From: Gemmatirosa kalamazoonensis
GTDB lineage: Bacteria > Gemmatimonadota > Gemmatimonadetes > Gemmatimonadales > Gemmatimonadaceae
Direction of reading: 5' to 3'
Assembly (NCBI RefSeq): GCF_000522985.1
Contig: NZ_CP007128.1
Span: 2,092,220 to 2,156,219 of the forward strand
DNA length: 64,000 nucleotides
Shown here: positions 26,305-34,657 of the stretch, piece by piece
Layout: each line of letters starts with the position of its first letter
Position numbering within the stretch: position 1 is the stretch's first letter
Program-made: the position numbers and the translations under genes
The notes under the pieces: generated by a model
The model's database searches: none
The model's input: only the letters and a program-made list of their open reading frames with translations
Told to the model about the DNA's origin: nothing

Positions 26305-27327
26305 ATGCCGACGCCGTCCGAGCCCGCCGACCACGCGGAGCCGCGCTACCCCATCCGCGTCGCCGCGCGACGGGCCGGGCTCACCACCGCCACCGTCCGC
26401 GCCTGGGAGCGCCGTTACCGCGCCGTCGCGCCGGCGCGCACCGAGACCGACCGCCGCCTCTACTCCGAGGCCGACATCGAGCGGCTCCGGCTCCTGCGCG
26501 CGCTCGCCGCGGCGGGACGGTCCCTGACCGATCTCTCGCGGGTGCCGACGACGCGCCTCCGCGCGCTCGTGGAGGGGCTCGCCGAGCCACGCGCGGCCCG
26601 CACGCCGCGAACGGCTCGCGCGGCGGCGGCGCGCGGCCGCGAGCCCGCGGTGCTCGGCGCGCTGCTCCGCGCGTGCGACGCCGCGGTGCGCGACATGGAC
26701 GCGCCGAAGCTCCAGACGCTGCTCGGCCGCGCGCTCGTCGGCCTGCCGCCGCGGCCGTTCTTCGAGCGTGTCGTCGTGCCGCTGCTGCGCCGCGTCGGCC
26801 GGCTCTGGGAGCGCGGCGAGATCACGGTCGCGCACGAGCACGCGGCGGCCGTCGCCGTGCGGCAGGTGCTCGGCTGGATGCTCGAGACGTTCCGCGCCGC
26901 GAACGAGTCGCGCGGCGCCGCGTGGAGCGACACCGCGCCGGCGCTCGTCGCCGCCACGCCGCAGGGCGAGCGGCACGAGCTCGGCGCGCTCATGGTCGCC
27001 GTGCTCGCCGCGGCGGCCGGATGGCGCGTCTCCTACCTCGGCGCCGACCTTCCGGCGGCGGACATCGCGGCCGCGGCGCGCAAGGCGAGCGCGCGCGTCG
27101 TCGCGCTCAGCGTCGTGGTGCCCGGCGCCGGCGACGCGATCGAGCCCGAGCTGCGCGCCCTGCGCGCCGCGCTCGACGACGAGGTCGCGCTCCTCGTCGG
27201 CGGCGCGGAGGCGCCCGGGCACGCGGGGCTGCTCGCCGCGTTAGGCGCGGCGCGCGTCGAGCGCCTCCGCGGCGTCGGCCCGTGGCTCGCGGAGCACGCC
27301 GCGCGACCTTCGGCACGTTCGGCGTGA
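26305..27327 (+). CDS. carH: CarH/LitR-like B12-dependent MerR-family photoreceptor-repressor
   Basis: 340 residues from ATG 26305. Residues 14-80 are the MerR helix-turn-helix (YPIRVAARRAGLTTATVRAW, RRLYSEADIERLRLL). Then comes a four-helix bundle with W168, E178 and H179 in LWERGEITVAHEH, and a cobalamin-binding Rossmann domain with E222-x-H224-E-L-G (the B12-ligand motif) and YLGADLP. The Trp-x9-Glu-His spacing and the ExHxxG motif equal those described for Thermus CarH, which binds adenosylcobalamin in the dark, represses carotenoid genes as a tetramer and falls apart in light. The gene sits between divergent carotenoid operons and its stop overlaps crtI (GTGA). Confidence 0.92.
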   Translation: MPTPSEPADHAEPRYPIRVAARRAGLTTATVRAWERRYRAVAPARTETDRRLYSEADIERLRLLRALAAAGRSLTDLSRVPTTRLRALVEGLAEPRAARTPRTARAAAARGREPAVLGALLRACDAAVRDMDAPKLQTLLGRALVGLPPRPFFERVVVPLLRRVGRLWERGEITVAHEHAAAVAVRQVLGWMLETFRAANESRGAAWSDTAPALVAATPQGERHELGALMVAVLAAAAGWRVSYLGADLPAADIAAAARKASARVVALSVVVPGAGDAIEPELRALRAALDDEVALLVGGAEAPGHAGLLAALGAARVERLRGVGPWLAEHAARPSARSA

Positions 27328-28808
27328 CGCGGCGCGGCCGCGCGCGCTCCGTCGTCGTCGGCGCGGGACTCGGGGGCCTCGCCGCGGCGATCCGCCTGCG
27401 CGCGCGGGGCGACGACGTCGTGCTCGTCGAGGCGCTCGACCAGCCGGGCGGCCGGGCGCGCACGTTCCGCCGCGACGGCTACACGTTCGACGCCGGCCCC
27501 ACCGTCATCACCGCGCCGTACCTGCTCGACGAGCTGTTCGCGCTCGCCGGCCGCGACCGCCGCGACTACGTGTCGCTCGTGCCGGTGGATCCGTTCTACC
27601 GCATCCTCTTTCACGACGGCGCGACGTTCGACTACCACGGCGACGAGGAGCGGCTGCTCGCCGAGATCGAGCGACTGAGCCCGCGCGACGTCGACGGCTA
27701 CCGACGGCTCGCGCGCGTGGCCGAGCGCATCTTCGACGTCGGCTACACGCGGCTCGCCGATCAGCCGTTCGATCGGCTGTCGACCATGCTGCGCGTCGTT
27801 CCCGACATGGTGCGGCTGCGCAGCCATCGGTCCGTCTACGCACTCGTGGCCGAGCACGTGCGCGACGAGCGGCTCCGGCAGGCGCTCACGTTCGAGCCGC
27901 TGCTCGTCGGCGGGCACCCCTTTCGTGCCTCGTCGATCTACCTCCTGATCCACTGGCTCGAGCGGAAGTGGGGCGTCCACTTCGCGTTAGGCGGCACGGG
28001 CGCGATCGTCTCGGCGCTCGCGCGGCTGCTCGAAGAGATGGGCGGCGAGCTGCGGCTCTCGGCGCCCGTGGAGCGGATCCTCGTCGGCCGCGGCGGTGCC
28101 GTGGAGGGCGTGCGCCTCGCGTGCGGCGAGACGCTGCGTGCCGACCGGGTGGTGTGCAACGCGGATCCGACCACGGTGTACGCGCAGCTCGTCGACGCGC
28201 GTCACCGCCGCGTGCACGCCGATCGCCGCGTCGCGCGCGTGCGGCAGTCGATGGGGCTGTTCGTCGGCTACTTCGGCGTCGACCGCGCGTACCCGGCGCT
28301 CGCGCACCACACCATCGTGCTCGGGCCGCGGTATCGCGGGCTGCTCGACGACATCTTCGTGCGGCGCCGCCTCGCCGACGACTTCTCGCTCTACCTCCAC
28401 GCACCCACGCGCACCGATCCGTCGCTCGCCCCGCCGGGACACGACGCGATGTACGTGCTCTCGCCGGTGCCGAACCTGAAGGCCGACGTCGACTGGACAC
28501 GCGAGGGCGCGGCGTACTTCGACCGCGTGCTCGACGCGCTCGAGCGGCGCGTGCTGCCGGGCCTCGGCGGCGCGCTGACGACGCGCTTCCACATGACGCC
28601 GCTCGACTTCGCGCGCGACCTGCGATCGGCCGACGGCGCGGCGTTCGGCCCCGAGCCGCTGCTCACGCAGTCGGCGTGGTTCCGCTACCACAACCGGAGC
28701 CCCGACGTCGACGGGCTGTACTTCGTCGGCGCGGGGACGCATCCCGGCGCGGGCGTCCCCGGCGTGCTCTCCTCCGCGAAGGTGCTCGAGCGGATCCTGG
28801 ATCGTTAG
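27324..28808 (+). CDS. crtI: CrtI-type phytoene desaturase
   Basis: 494 residues from a GTG that overlaps the carH stop. An N-terminal FAD-binding fold (SVVVGAGLGGLAAAIRLRARG, with the E-type ending VVLVEALDQPGGRA) and the family signature DGYTFDAGPTVITAPYLLDELF are present, and the C-terminus has GLYFVGAGTHPGAGVPGVLSS, the conserved CrtI FAD motif. It oxidises phytoene to neurosporene/lycopene at the membrane. Co-transcribed with carH. Its TAG stop is formed by a CGTTAGGC word that also provides the stop of the convergent chrA gene. Confidence 0.96.
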   Translation: MTRRGRARSVVVGAGLGGLAAAIRLRARGDDVVLVEALDQPGGRARTFRRDGYTFDAGPTVITAPYLLDELFALAGRDRRDYVSLVPVDPFYRILFHDGATFDYHGDEERLLAEIERLSPRDVDGYRRLARVAERIFDVGYTRLADQPFDRLSTMLRVVPDMVRLRSHRSVYALVAEHVRDERLRQALTFEPLLVGGHPFRASSIYLLIHWLERKWGVHFALGGTGAIVSALARLLEEMGGELRLSAPVERILVGRGGAVEGVRLACGETLRADRVVCNADPTTVYAQLVDARHRRVHADRRVARVRQSMGLFVGYFGVDRAYPALAHHTIVLGPRYRGLLDDIFVRRRLADDFSLYLHAPTRTDPSLAPPGHDAMYVLSPVPNLKADVDWTREGAAYFDRVLDALERRVLPGLGGALTTRFHMTPLDFARDLRSADGAAFGPEPLLTQSAWFRYHNRSPDVDGLYFVGAGTHPGAGVPGVLSSAKVLERILDR

Positions 28809-29947
28809 GCGGCGCGGATCGCGATGCCGAGCGCCCCCGCCGCGACGATCACGAGCGGCTCCGGCAGCCTGCGGAAGCGCAGCAGCAGCGCCAGCGTCGC
28901 CGCCGCGATGACCGCGGTGGGCGCGTCGACGATGGCGCGGCGGCCGAGCACCACCGCGGCGCCGGCGATGGCGCCGGTGGCCGCGGCCGTCACGCCGTCG
29001 ACGAACGCGCGTGCCCGCGGGTCGCTCTTCCATCGCTCGTACCGCGGCGCGAGCAGCACGGTGATGAGGTACACCGGCGCGAACACGCCCGCCGCCGCGG
29101 CCGTCGCGCCGAGCGTGCCGGCGACGAGGTAGCCGATGAACGCGACCGTGATCACCACCGGCCCCGGCGTGATGAGCGCGACCGCGACCGCGTCGAGGAA
29201 CTGGCGCTCGGTGAGCCAGTGGTGCTGCAGCACCACGCCGCCGTGCAGGAACGGCACGATCGCGAGGCCGCTGCCGAACACGAACAGCCCCGCCGACGCG
29301 AAGAACACGAACAGCGTGCCGACGAGCGACGCCGACGCGGTCGTGCCGAGCCCCGTCACGAGCCACGGCGGCACGAGCGCGAGCGCGCCCGCGCGTCCTC
29401 TCCAGCGCATCTGCGCGCCGAGCGACACGAGCCCGCAGCCGACGAACAGCCACAGCAGCTCGGACTCCGTCCACGCCGTGACGAGCGCGCTCGTCGCGCA
29501 CAGCACACGGAGCAGCAGGCCGGGCCCCACGGTGGTGCGCACGAGCTTCACCACGCTGCGCGCGATGATCGCGATGACCGCCGCGCCGATGCCGTAGAAC
29601 GCCCCCTGCAGCCACACCATCCCGCCGAAGCGCACGTAGAGCGCGGCGAGCGCGACGACCATGACGAACGACGGACCGACGAACGCGATGCCGGCAACCG
29701 TCGCGCCGCGCAGTCCCGCGCACAGCCACCCCAGGTAGATCGCGAGCTGCGCGGCGAGCGGCCCGGGCGCGAGCTGCGCGAACGCGAGGCCGTCCTTCAG
29801 CTCCTGGCGGCTCACCCATCCGTGCTCGTCGACGAACGCGCGCTCCATGTAGCCGACGAGCGCGATCGGCCCGCCGAAGCCGGCGGCGCCGAGGCGCAGG
29901 AAGTAGCGCGCGAGCGCGCGCAGCGACGGCCGCGTGGGGTCCGGCAT
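28805..29947 (-). CDS. chrA: Chromate transporter, two-domain type
   Basis: 380 residues, about ten membrane helices in two homologous halves. Half one: FLRLGAAGFGGPIALVGYME, LKDGLAFAQLAPGPLAAQ. Half two: SAGLFVFGSGLAIVPFLHGG, FLDAVAVALITPGPVVIT. These are the paired FGGP/FGxG and PGP motifs of the ChrA family, which exports chromate by proton exchange; some family members transport other anions. Last gene of a minus-strand run with the di-heme peroxidase (22-nt gap). Its TAA stop overlaps the crtI stop inside the same octamer. Confidence 0.92.
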   Translation of the reverse strand: MPDPTRPSLRALARYFLRLGAAGFGGPIALVGYMERAFVDEHGWVSRQELKDGLAFAQLAPGPLAAQLAIYLGWLCAGLRGATVAGIAFVGPSFVMVVALAALYVRFGGMVWLQGAFYGIGAAVIAIIARSVVKLVRTTVGPGLLLRVLCATSALVTAWTESELLWLFVGCGLVSLGAQMRWRGRAGALALVPPWLVTGLGTTASASLVGTLFVFFASAGLFVFGSGLAIVPFLHGGVVLQHHWLTERQFLDAVAVALITPGPVVITVAFIGYLVAGTLGATAAAAGVFAPVYLITVLLAPRYERWKSDPRARAFVDGVTAAATGAIAGAAVVLGRRAIVDAPTAVIAAATLALLLRFRRLPEPLVIVAAGALGIAIRAA

Positions 29948-29969
29948 GGCGGCCGAAGATACGATTGTA

Positions 29970-31223
29970 TCACTCCATGCTCAAGCGCGCCGGCGCGCTC
30001 AGCGTGCGCAGGAACGCCTCGATCTGGCGGCGCTCGGTGGCCGAGAGCCGCAGCGGCTTGAGCTCGCTGTGCCCGGCCGGCGCGTGCGGCGCGCGGTCGT
30101 AGTGCGCGATCACCTCGGACAATGTCGCGAGCTGCCCCGCGTGCATGTACGGCGCGCGCTCGGCCACGCCGCGCAGCGACGGCGTCTTGTACGCGCGCAC
30201 CAGCTGCTCGCCCTCGGTGACCGCGAACCGCAGCTCGGCGCAGTCGTCCACCTTCGCGTCGCTGTAGCGGCTCGTGCAGTTGAACTCTCCCGCCACCGCC
30301 TGCCGCACGCCGACGATGCGGCCGCTGTCGAACGGCAGCGCGACCTTCGGCAGCGGCACGCCGGTGTTGTGGAAGTGGTCGTCGGTGAAGCGTGGCCCGT
30401 TGTGACAGTTCACGCAGCTCGCCTGGCCGAGGAACAGCTCGAGCCCCGCCACCTCGTCGTCGCTCAGCGTCGATTGCGCGGGGTGCGGCCGCCCCGCGAG
30501 CTCGGCCTCGACGTACCGATCGAAGCGCGTCGGCGGGAGCTCCACGCGCCGCTCGAACGCCGCGATCGCCTTGCCGACGTTCGCGTACACGCGGCTGACG
30601 TCCTGCTGCCGTGCCGGCGCGAGGCGGCCCCACGCCGCGCGCCACGCCGTGTCGGCGACCGGGCCCGCGTGCGCCGGGACGTCGTCGAGGCGCGGCAGCG
30701 GCCCGAACACCGCCTCGTAGTCGCGACGGTAGTGATCGGCGACGACGTGGGCGTACTGCGCGCGGCTGCCGCCGTGCTCCACCGCGCTCTCCAGCGGGCC
30801 CAGCGCCTGCGCCCACTGGCTGTCGGCGCGGCCGTCCCAGAAGAACCACGCGCCGTGCGCGGTGCCGGCGACGGGCATCGTGCGCCGCGCCGTGGTGCCC
30901 ATGCCGTGGCCGAGCGGCGTGCCGTCCTGGAAGTCCGTCGCGGGCACGTGGCAGGTGGCACACGACACCCTGCCGTTGCCGCTCAGCCGGGTGTCGAAGA
31001 AGAGCGCGCGGCCTAACGCCGCGGCGCGGGGGTCGTCGGCGTAGCGGTTCGACGGATCGGCCGGCAGCGGGCCGAGGCTGGCGAGCGACAGCGACCGGAG
31101 CAGCGTGCGCTGCTCGGCCGACCAGCCACGCCGCCGCGGCGCGGCCGACCGGGCGGCCGCCATGGCCGTGAGCGCGAGGAGCATCAGCGCCGTACCGAGC
31201 GCGCGACGTGACGGGCAGGTCAT
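29970..31223 (-). CDS. Periplasmic di-heme cytochrome c peroxidase / MauG-family protein
   Basis: 417 residues. Signal peptide ALGTALMLLALTAMAAARSA. Heme sites CATCH (88-92) and CVNCH (270-274), with the family segments LGRALFFDTRLSGNGRVSC, WFFWDGRADSQWAQA and YKTPSLRGVAERAPYMHAGQ. It reduces peroxides or oxidises a partner protein in the periplasm. Ten nt downstream of the YtkA-like lipoprotein gene, so co-expressed. It is a different subtype from the lipoprotein at 5235-6656 (free signal peptide, longer insert between the hemes around 150-230). Confidence 0.94.
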   Translation of the reverse strand: MTCPSRRALGTALMLLALTAMAAARSAAPRRRGWSAEQRTLLRSLSLASLGPLPADPSNRYADDPRAAALGRALFFDTRLSGNGRVSCATCHVPATDFQDGTPLGHGMGTTARRTMPVAGTAHGAWFFWDGRADSQWAQALGPLESAVEHGGSRAQYAHVVADHYRRDYEAVFGPLPRLDDVPAHAGPVADTAWRAAWGRLAPARQQDVSRVYANVGKAIAAFERRVELPPTRFDRYVEAELAGRPHPAQSTLSDDEVAGLELFLGQASCVNCHNGPRFTDDHFHNTGVPLPKVALPFDSGRIVGVRQAVAGEFNCTSRYSDAKVDDCAELRFAVTEGEQLVRAYKTPSLRGVAERAPYMHAGQLATLSEVIAHYDRAPHAPAGHSELKPLRLSATERRQIEAFLRTLSAPARLSME

Positions 31224-31233
31224 GGCGCGGTCC

Positions 31234-31656
31234 TCAGAGCTTGAGGTTGAACACCACGGAGTCCGTGCCCGCGTCGGCGTGCACGCGGAACGTGACGACC
31301 CACCAGCCGCCCATGTTGAACTTCATCCCCTCGACGACGTGGTCGCCGTGGCCTAACGCGCGGGTGACGCGCGGTTTCGTCGGCAGCCCGTGGCCGTGCT
31401 GCGGCATGCCGCCGTCGACGGTGATCGCGGCGCTGTCGACGGGTGCGCCGGCCACGGTCTCCACGTGCAGCGTCCAGCGCTGCAGCTTGCCCTGCGGGAT
31501 GGTGTCGCCCTGGGGATGGATCGTGGCGCGATAGCGTCCGCCCTCGCTCGCGCGCGTACGCGAGTAGTCGAGATCCTTCGGCGGACGCGCGAACAGCATG
31601 CAGCCGGTGAGCAGCGCCGCGCCGATCGTGGCGAGGAGCGTCTGATGGATACGCAT
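31234..31656 (-). CDS. YtkA/FixH-like small lipoprotein
   Basis: 140 residues; signal LLATIGAALLTGC with lipobox Cys about 19. The remaining domain is a beta-sandwich of the YtkA-like type (KLQRWTLHVETVAGAPVDSA, ITVDGGMPQHGHGLPTKPRV, GMKFNMGGWWVVTFRVHAD). The conserved MPQHGHG histidines may bind copper or heme. YtkA-like genes often neighbour MauG-type peroxidases and cytochrome genes, as here. It may deliver metal to or stabilise the adjacent di-heme protein; that is inference. Confidence 0.8.
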   Translation of the reverse strand: MRIHQTLLATIGAALLTGCMLFARPPKDLDYSRTRASEGGRYRATIHPQGDTIPQGKLQRWTLHVETVAGAPVDSAAITVDGGMPQHGHGLPTKPRVTRALGHGDHVVEGMKFNMGGWWVVTFRVHADAGTDSVVFNLKL

Positions 31657-31660
31657 AGTC

Positions 31661-32185
31661 TCAGGGACGTGTAGGAAGTGTGGGCATCGTTAGGCGGTGC
31701 CATCGCTCGCTCGGCGACCACGCGGCGAGCAGCGCACCGGTCGCCGCGCCCCATGCCGCGCTCGTCGCGGCCATGCGTCCGGGGCTCGGGTCGCCCTCGC
31801 GGTGCCGGATGGCGGAGCCGATCGCGCTGACCGCGGCGCCCATGAGCGCCGGGACCACGGCGCCGCGCAGCGCGGCCTCCCAGCGTGGCGGGCGGCCGCG
31901 GCTCGTGAACGCGGCGCGGAGCGAGGCGACCGGCACGTGGAGCGGCGGCACGTCGTCGCGCACGGCGAGCAGCACGGTGTCCGCGCGCATTCCCGCCAGC
32001 GTGCCGACCACCGACTGCGCGCGCGTGCGGCCGAGGCGCGTGCGCTCGGTGGTGAGCAGATCGACGCGCACGCGGGCCCGCGGCGTCACCGAGTCGAGCG
32101 GCTGCGCGCCCACGCGCTCGGCGCCGGCGAGCAGCAGCAGGGTCGCGATCGCGCCGATCGATCGGCGGGCGGTGGTGTCGGTCAT
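31661..32185 (-). CDS. Exported protein of unknown function
   Basis: 174 residues with signal peptide AIATLLLLAGAERVGAQ. A beta-rich middle (RVRVDLLTTERTRLGRTR, SVVGTLAGMRADTVLLAVRD, LHVPVASLRAAFTS) may be a small barrel of the kind that lists an attribute as 'VxGxLxxxxxDTLxL', frequent in gemmatimonad exported proteins. Two hydrophobic glycine/alanine-rich stretches near the end (GAVVPALMGAAVSAIGSAIR and AATSAAWGAATGALLAAW) resemble a membrane hairpin. GGGAG lies before the start. It is the first gene of a minus-strand run leading to the peroxidase and chromate transporter. Confidence 0.65.
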   Translation of the reverse strand: MTDTTARRSIGAIATLLLLAGAERVGAQPLDSVTPRARVRVDLLTTERTRLGRTRAQSVVGTLAGMRADTVLLAVRDDVPPLHVPVASLRAAFTSRGRPPRWEAALRGAVVPALMGAAVSAIGSAIRHREGDPSPGRMAATSAAWGAATGALLAAWSPSERWHRLTMPTLPTRP

Positions 32186-32342
32186 GGTCGCTCCCTCGCG
32201 TGGTGTGGATGGGCCGAGTGTACGGCGCCGTGGGCGCGGGCTATAGCACGACGAGGACGTCCTGGTACGATTCGCACCCGCTCTTGCGGCGGATCCCTGC
32301 CGCCGTAGTGTTTCCGCGTCCGCTCACACGAGAGGTGGCGCG

Positions 32343-33161
32343 ATGGAGACGCCGGTCGCGCTCGCCCAGTTCGTCGGCCCCGCGATCTACGAGCACGTGC
32401 GTGGCGACGTCGCGATGCACGAGGGGACGTTCGCGGCGGGACTGGTCCTGCCCTGTCACGTGCACGACGCGCCGGTGATCAGCCTCGTGCTGGAGGGCGT
32501 CGGCGTCGAGGAGGTCGACGGCCGGACGCGCGCCGTCGCCGCGCAGCACCTGCTCCTCACGCCGTCGTACGCGCCGCACGGCTATCGCTTCGGGAGCGCG
32601 GGGCGCTGGTTCAACATCCAGCTGTCCGATCGGTGGCTCGCCCGCGTCGTCGACGGCGGGCCGCGGCTGCCCGTGACCGCGCAGGTCGTGCGCAGCCGCG
32701 CGGCGGCGGCGTGGGTGGCACGCGTGCGCGCGGAGGTGCGCGAGCGCGACGCGATCTCGACGCTCGCGATCGACGGCGCGCTCGTGCTCATGGTGGCGGA
32801 CCTCGTCCGTCTCCGCGTCGACGGCGCGGTCACGCGGCCGCGGTGGCTGCACCGCGTGGAGGACGCCATCGAGGCGTCGGTCGCCGCGCCGCCGCCGGTG
32901 GACGAGCTGGCGGCGCTCGCGGGCGTGCATCCGACGCACCTGCTGCGCACGTTCCGTCGGCACCACGGCACGACGGTCGCCAACTACGTCAGGCAGCGGC
33001 GCATCGAGCGCGCGCGGGCGGCGGTCGCGAAGGGCGACCGGTCGCTGTCGATGATCGCGCTCGACGCGGGCTTCGCCGACCAGTCGCACTTCACGCGCGT
33101 GTTCCGGCAGGCGTTCGGCGAGACGCCCGGGCAGTACGCGCGCGCGCTCCGCGGCCGTTAG
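32343..33161 (+). CDS. AraC-family transcriptional regulator (paralogue 1)
   Basis: 272 residues. The N-terminal cupin-like sensor has the metal/ligand strand LPCHVHDAPVISLVLEG; the C-terminal double helix-turn-helix has DELAALAGVHPTHLLRTFRRH and MIALDAGFADQSHFTRVFRQAFGETPGQY, the AraC signature. It is closely similar along its whole length to the regulator at 35479-36327 (shared AGVHxxHLLRTFRRHHGxTV core), so these are recent duplicates. It lies convergent to the hydrolase operon; its TAG stop is part of an octamer pair with the convergent gene's stop. The inducer is unknown. Confidence 0.93.
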   Translation: METPVALAQFVGPAIYEHVRGDVAMHEGTFAAGLVLPCHVHDAPVISLVLEGVGVEEVDGRTRAVAAQHLLLTPSYAPHGYRFGSAGRWFNIQLSDRWLARVVDGGPRLPVTAQVVRSRAAAAWVARVRAEVRERDAISTLAIDGALVLMVADLVRLRVDGAVTRPRWLHRVEDAIEASVAAPPPVDELAALAGVHPTHLLRTFRRHHGTTVANYVRQRRIERARAAVAKGDRSLSMIALDAGFADQSHFTRVFRQAFGETPGQYARALRGR

Positions 33162-33173
33162 GCGGGCCTAACG
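33156..33173. terminator. Perfect 8-bp inverted repeat spanning two convergent stop codons
   Basis: CGTTAGGCGGGCCTAACG: both arms are the dispersed octamer, separated by only two bases. The left arm contains the TAG of the AraC gene (33159-33161) and the right arm the TAG of the hydrolase gene (33168-33170, minus). As RNA the stem could only form with an opened loop, so it may be a protein site rather than a terminator. Confidence 0.45.
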
Positions 33174-34196
33174 AGCCACGGACGCCCTCGTCCCGCGCAC
33201 CCGTGCGACCACCTCCCGCACGGCGCCGATCACGACGTCCGGACGATCGAACTGGACGTAGTGCGACGCGTCCCGCACCATCTCGTGCCGGCTCTCGCGC
33301 GACCACGTCGCCTCGTCGTCCTGCAGCGTCTTCCACGCCGCCTGCATTCGCGCGCCCTCTGCGCGCGTGACGCCCTCGGCGGCGAGCCGTTCGGCGCTCA
33401 TCTCCGCCGCGGCGGTGAGCACGACGAGCGGCCGGTCGCCGAGCACCCGCGCGCGCGCCTCGGCGGCGAGCGTCGCGTCGATCGCGGCCGTCTCCGCGTG
33501 CAGCTCGTCGAGGGAGGTGGGCAGATAGGCGGACGCCGTCGCGACGGCGTCCGTCGGCCAGTCGGCCGGCGCGTCGCCGCCCGCGACCAGCCGCACGAGC
33601 CCCGTCCACGCGAGCGCCGATCCGAAGGCCACCATGCCGGTCGGCGGCTTCATGGACCGGCCGGTGATCTCGAAGTAGCGCGCGAACTGCGCCGGGTGCG
33701 ACGCGTCCACGAGCACGAGGCCGGCGACCTCCGACGGATACGCGTGCGTGAAGAGCGTGACGTACGGTCCGCCTAACGAATGGCCGACGAGCACCCACGG
33801 CCCGCGCTCGCCCGCGGCGGCGAGCGCCGCGTGCAGGTCGCGCGGGATCCGCTCGGCGTCGAACGGCCCGGGGGCGGCGTCGCTCCAGAGAATGCCCGCG
33901 CGGCTGTACGCACACACGCGCGTGGTCCGGGCGATGGAGTCGTGGACCGTGGCCCAGGCGAGCGAGCCGAGATGGTCCAACCCCGATTCCAGCACGACCG
34001 TCGGCGAGCCCGCACCGCGGCAGTCGAGCTGCAGCCGCCGTCCGCCGATGTCGACGAGCCGGCCTCGCACGGGGTACGCGCGCGTCGCGCGATGGCGCAG
34101 CGCGGCCTCGTAGCTCGCGCCCGTGCCTAACGCGATCACGGTGAGGCCGGCCGCCGCGAGTGCGACGCGCCGCGTCCAGCGTTCGACGGCGCTCAT
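33168..34196 (-). CDS. Membrane-anchored alpha/beta-hydrolase
   Basis: 342 residues from ATG 34196, which overlaps the stop of the upstream membrane-protein gene (ATGA). An N-terminal hydrophobic helix (VALAAAGLTVIALGTGASYE) tethers the protein to the membrane. The hydrolase fold has nucleophile S140 in VGHSLGG, the oxyanion segment VLESGLDHLGSLAW, an acid in LVDAS or LGDRPL, and the catalytic His in DASHYVQFDRPD near the end. The substrate is unknown; it may be an ester or a carbon-carbon bond hydrolase of signalling type. Confidence 0.85.
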   Translation of the reverse strand: MSAVERWTRRVALAAAGLTVIALGTGASYEAALRHRATRAYPVRGRLVDIGGRRLQLDCRGAGSPTVVLESGLDHLGSLAWATVHDSIARTTRVCAYSRAGILWSDAAPGPFDAERIPRDLHAALAAAGERGPWVLVGHSLGGPYVTLFTHAYPSEVAGLVLVDASHPAQFARYFEITGRSMKPPTGMVAFGSALAWTGLVRLVAGGDAPADWPTDAVATASAYLPTSLDELHAETAAIDATLAAEARARVLGDRPLVVLTAAAEMSAERLAAEGVTRAEGARMQAAWKTLQDDEATWSRESRHEMVRDASHYVQFDRPDVVIGAVREVVARVRGTRASVAR

Positions 34197-34633
34197 CGTC
34201 CGGCCTCGGGAAGTGCGGAGAGCGTCGCCGGGAACGGCGTCCGCGCGGTGTGGGTTCGCGCGAGCCGCCACGCGAGATACGCTCCCGCGACCACGTCGTA
34301 GGACATACACCACGCCGGCCACCACGCGGGCACGCCGGGATTCGCGACCAGGTGACCGTGCACGAGATCCATCGCGCCGTGCGCGACGAGTCCGGCGACG
34401 ACGAGCCAGAGGTTTCGCCGGAAGCCCACCGTCGCCACGACCGCGAAGACGCCGGTGATGAGCGACTCGATCACGATCGCTCCGGCCGAGCCGCCGAGGA
34501 TGGCGAAGAGCACGTAGTACGACCCGAAGACGATGAGCAGCGTCGGGTAGAGCACGCGGTCGCGATCGAAGCGCATCGCCGTGGCGTAGACGCCGACGGC
34601 GAGGGCGAGGACGATTCCGAGGACGTAGGGCAT
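34193..34633 (-). CDS. Small integral membrane protein
   Basis: 146 residues with about four or five membrane helices: MPYVLGIVLALAVGVYATAM, LLIVFGSYYVLFAILGG, AIVIESLITGVFAVVATVGF and LVVAGLVAHGAMDLVHGHLV. The AHGAMDLVHGHL segment with paired histidines followed by a WWPAWCMSYDVVAGAYLAWRL helix is conserved in a small family of uncharacterised membrane proteins. Middle gene between DJ-1-like protein and hydrolase; the three overlap or are closely spaced, which implies a shared job. Confidence 0.75.
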   Translation of the reverse strand: MPYVLGIVLALAVGVYATAMRFDRDRVLYPTLLIVFGSYYVLFAILGGSAGAIVIESLITGVFAVVATVGFRRNLWLVVAGLVAHGAMDLVHGHLVANPGVPAWWPAWCMSYDVVAGAYLAWRLARTHTARTPFPATLSALPEAGR

Positions 34634-34657
34634 GTGATCGCTCCGGGGTGGGTGGGA

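Noticed and set aside
26150-26305. Cobalamin riboswitch upstream of carH
   Set aside because: The gap holds only promoters and palindromes; the transcript begins at the ATG, leaving no room for a riboswitch.
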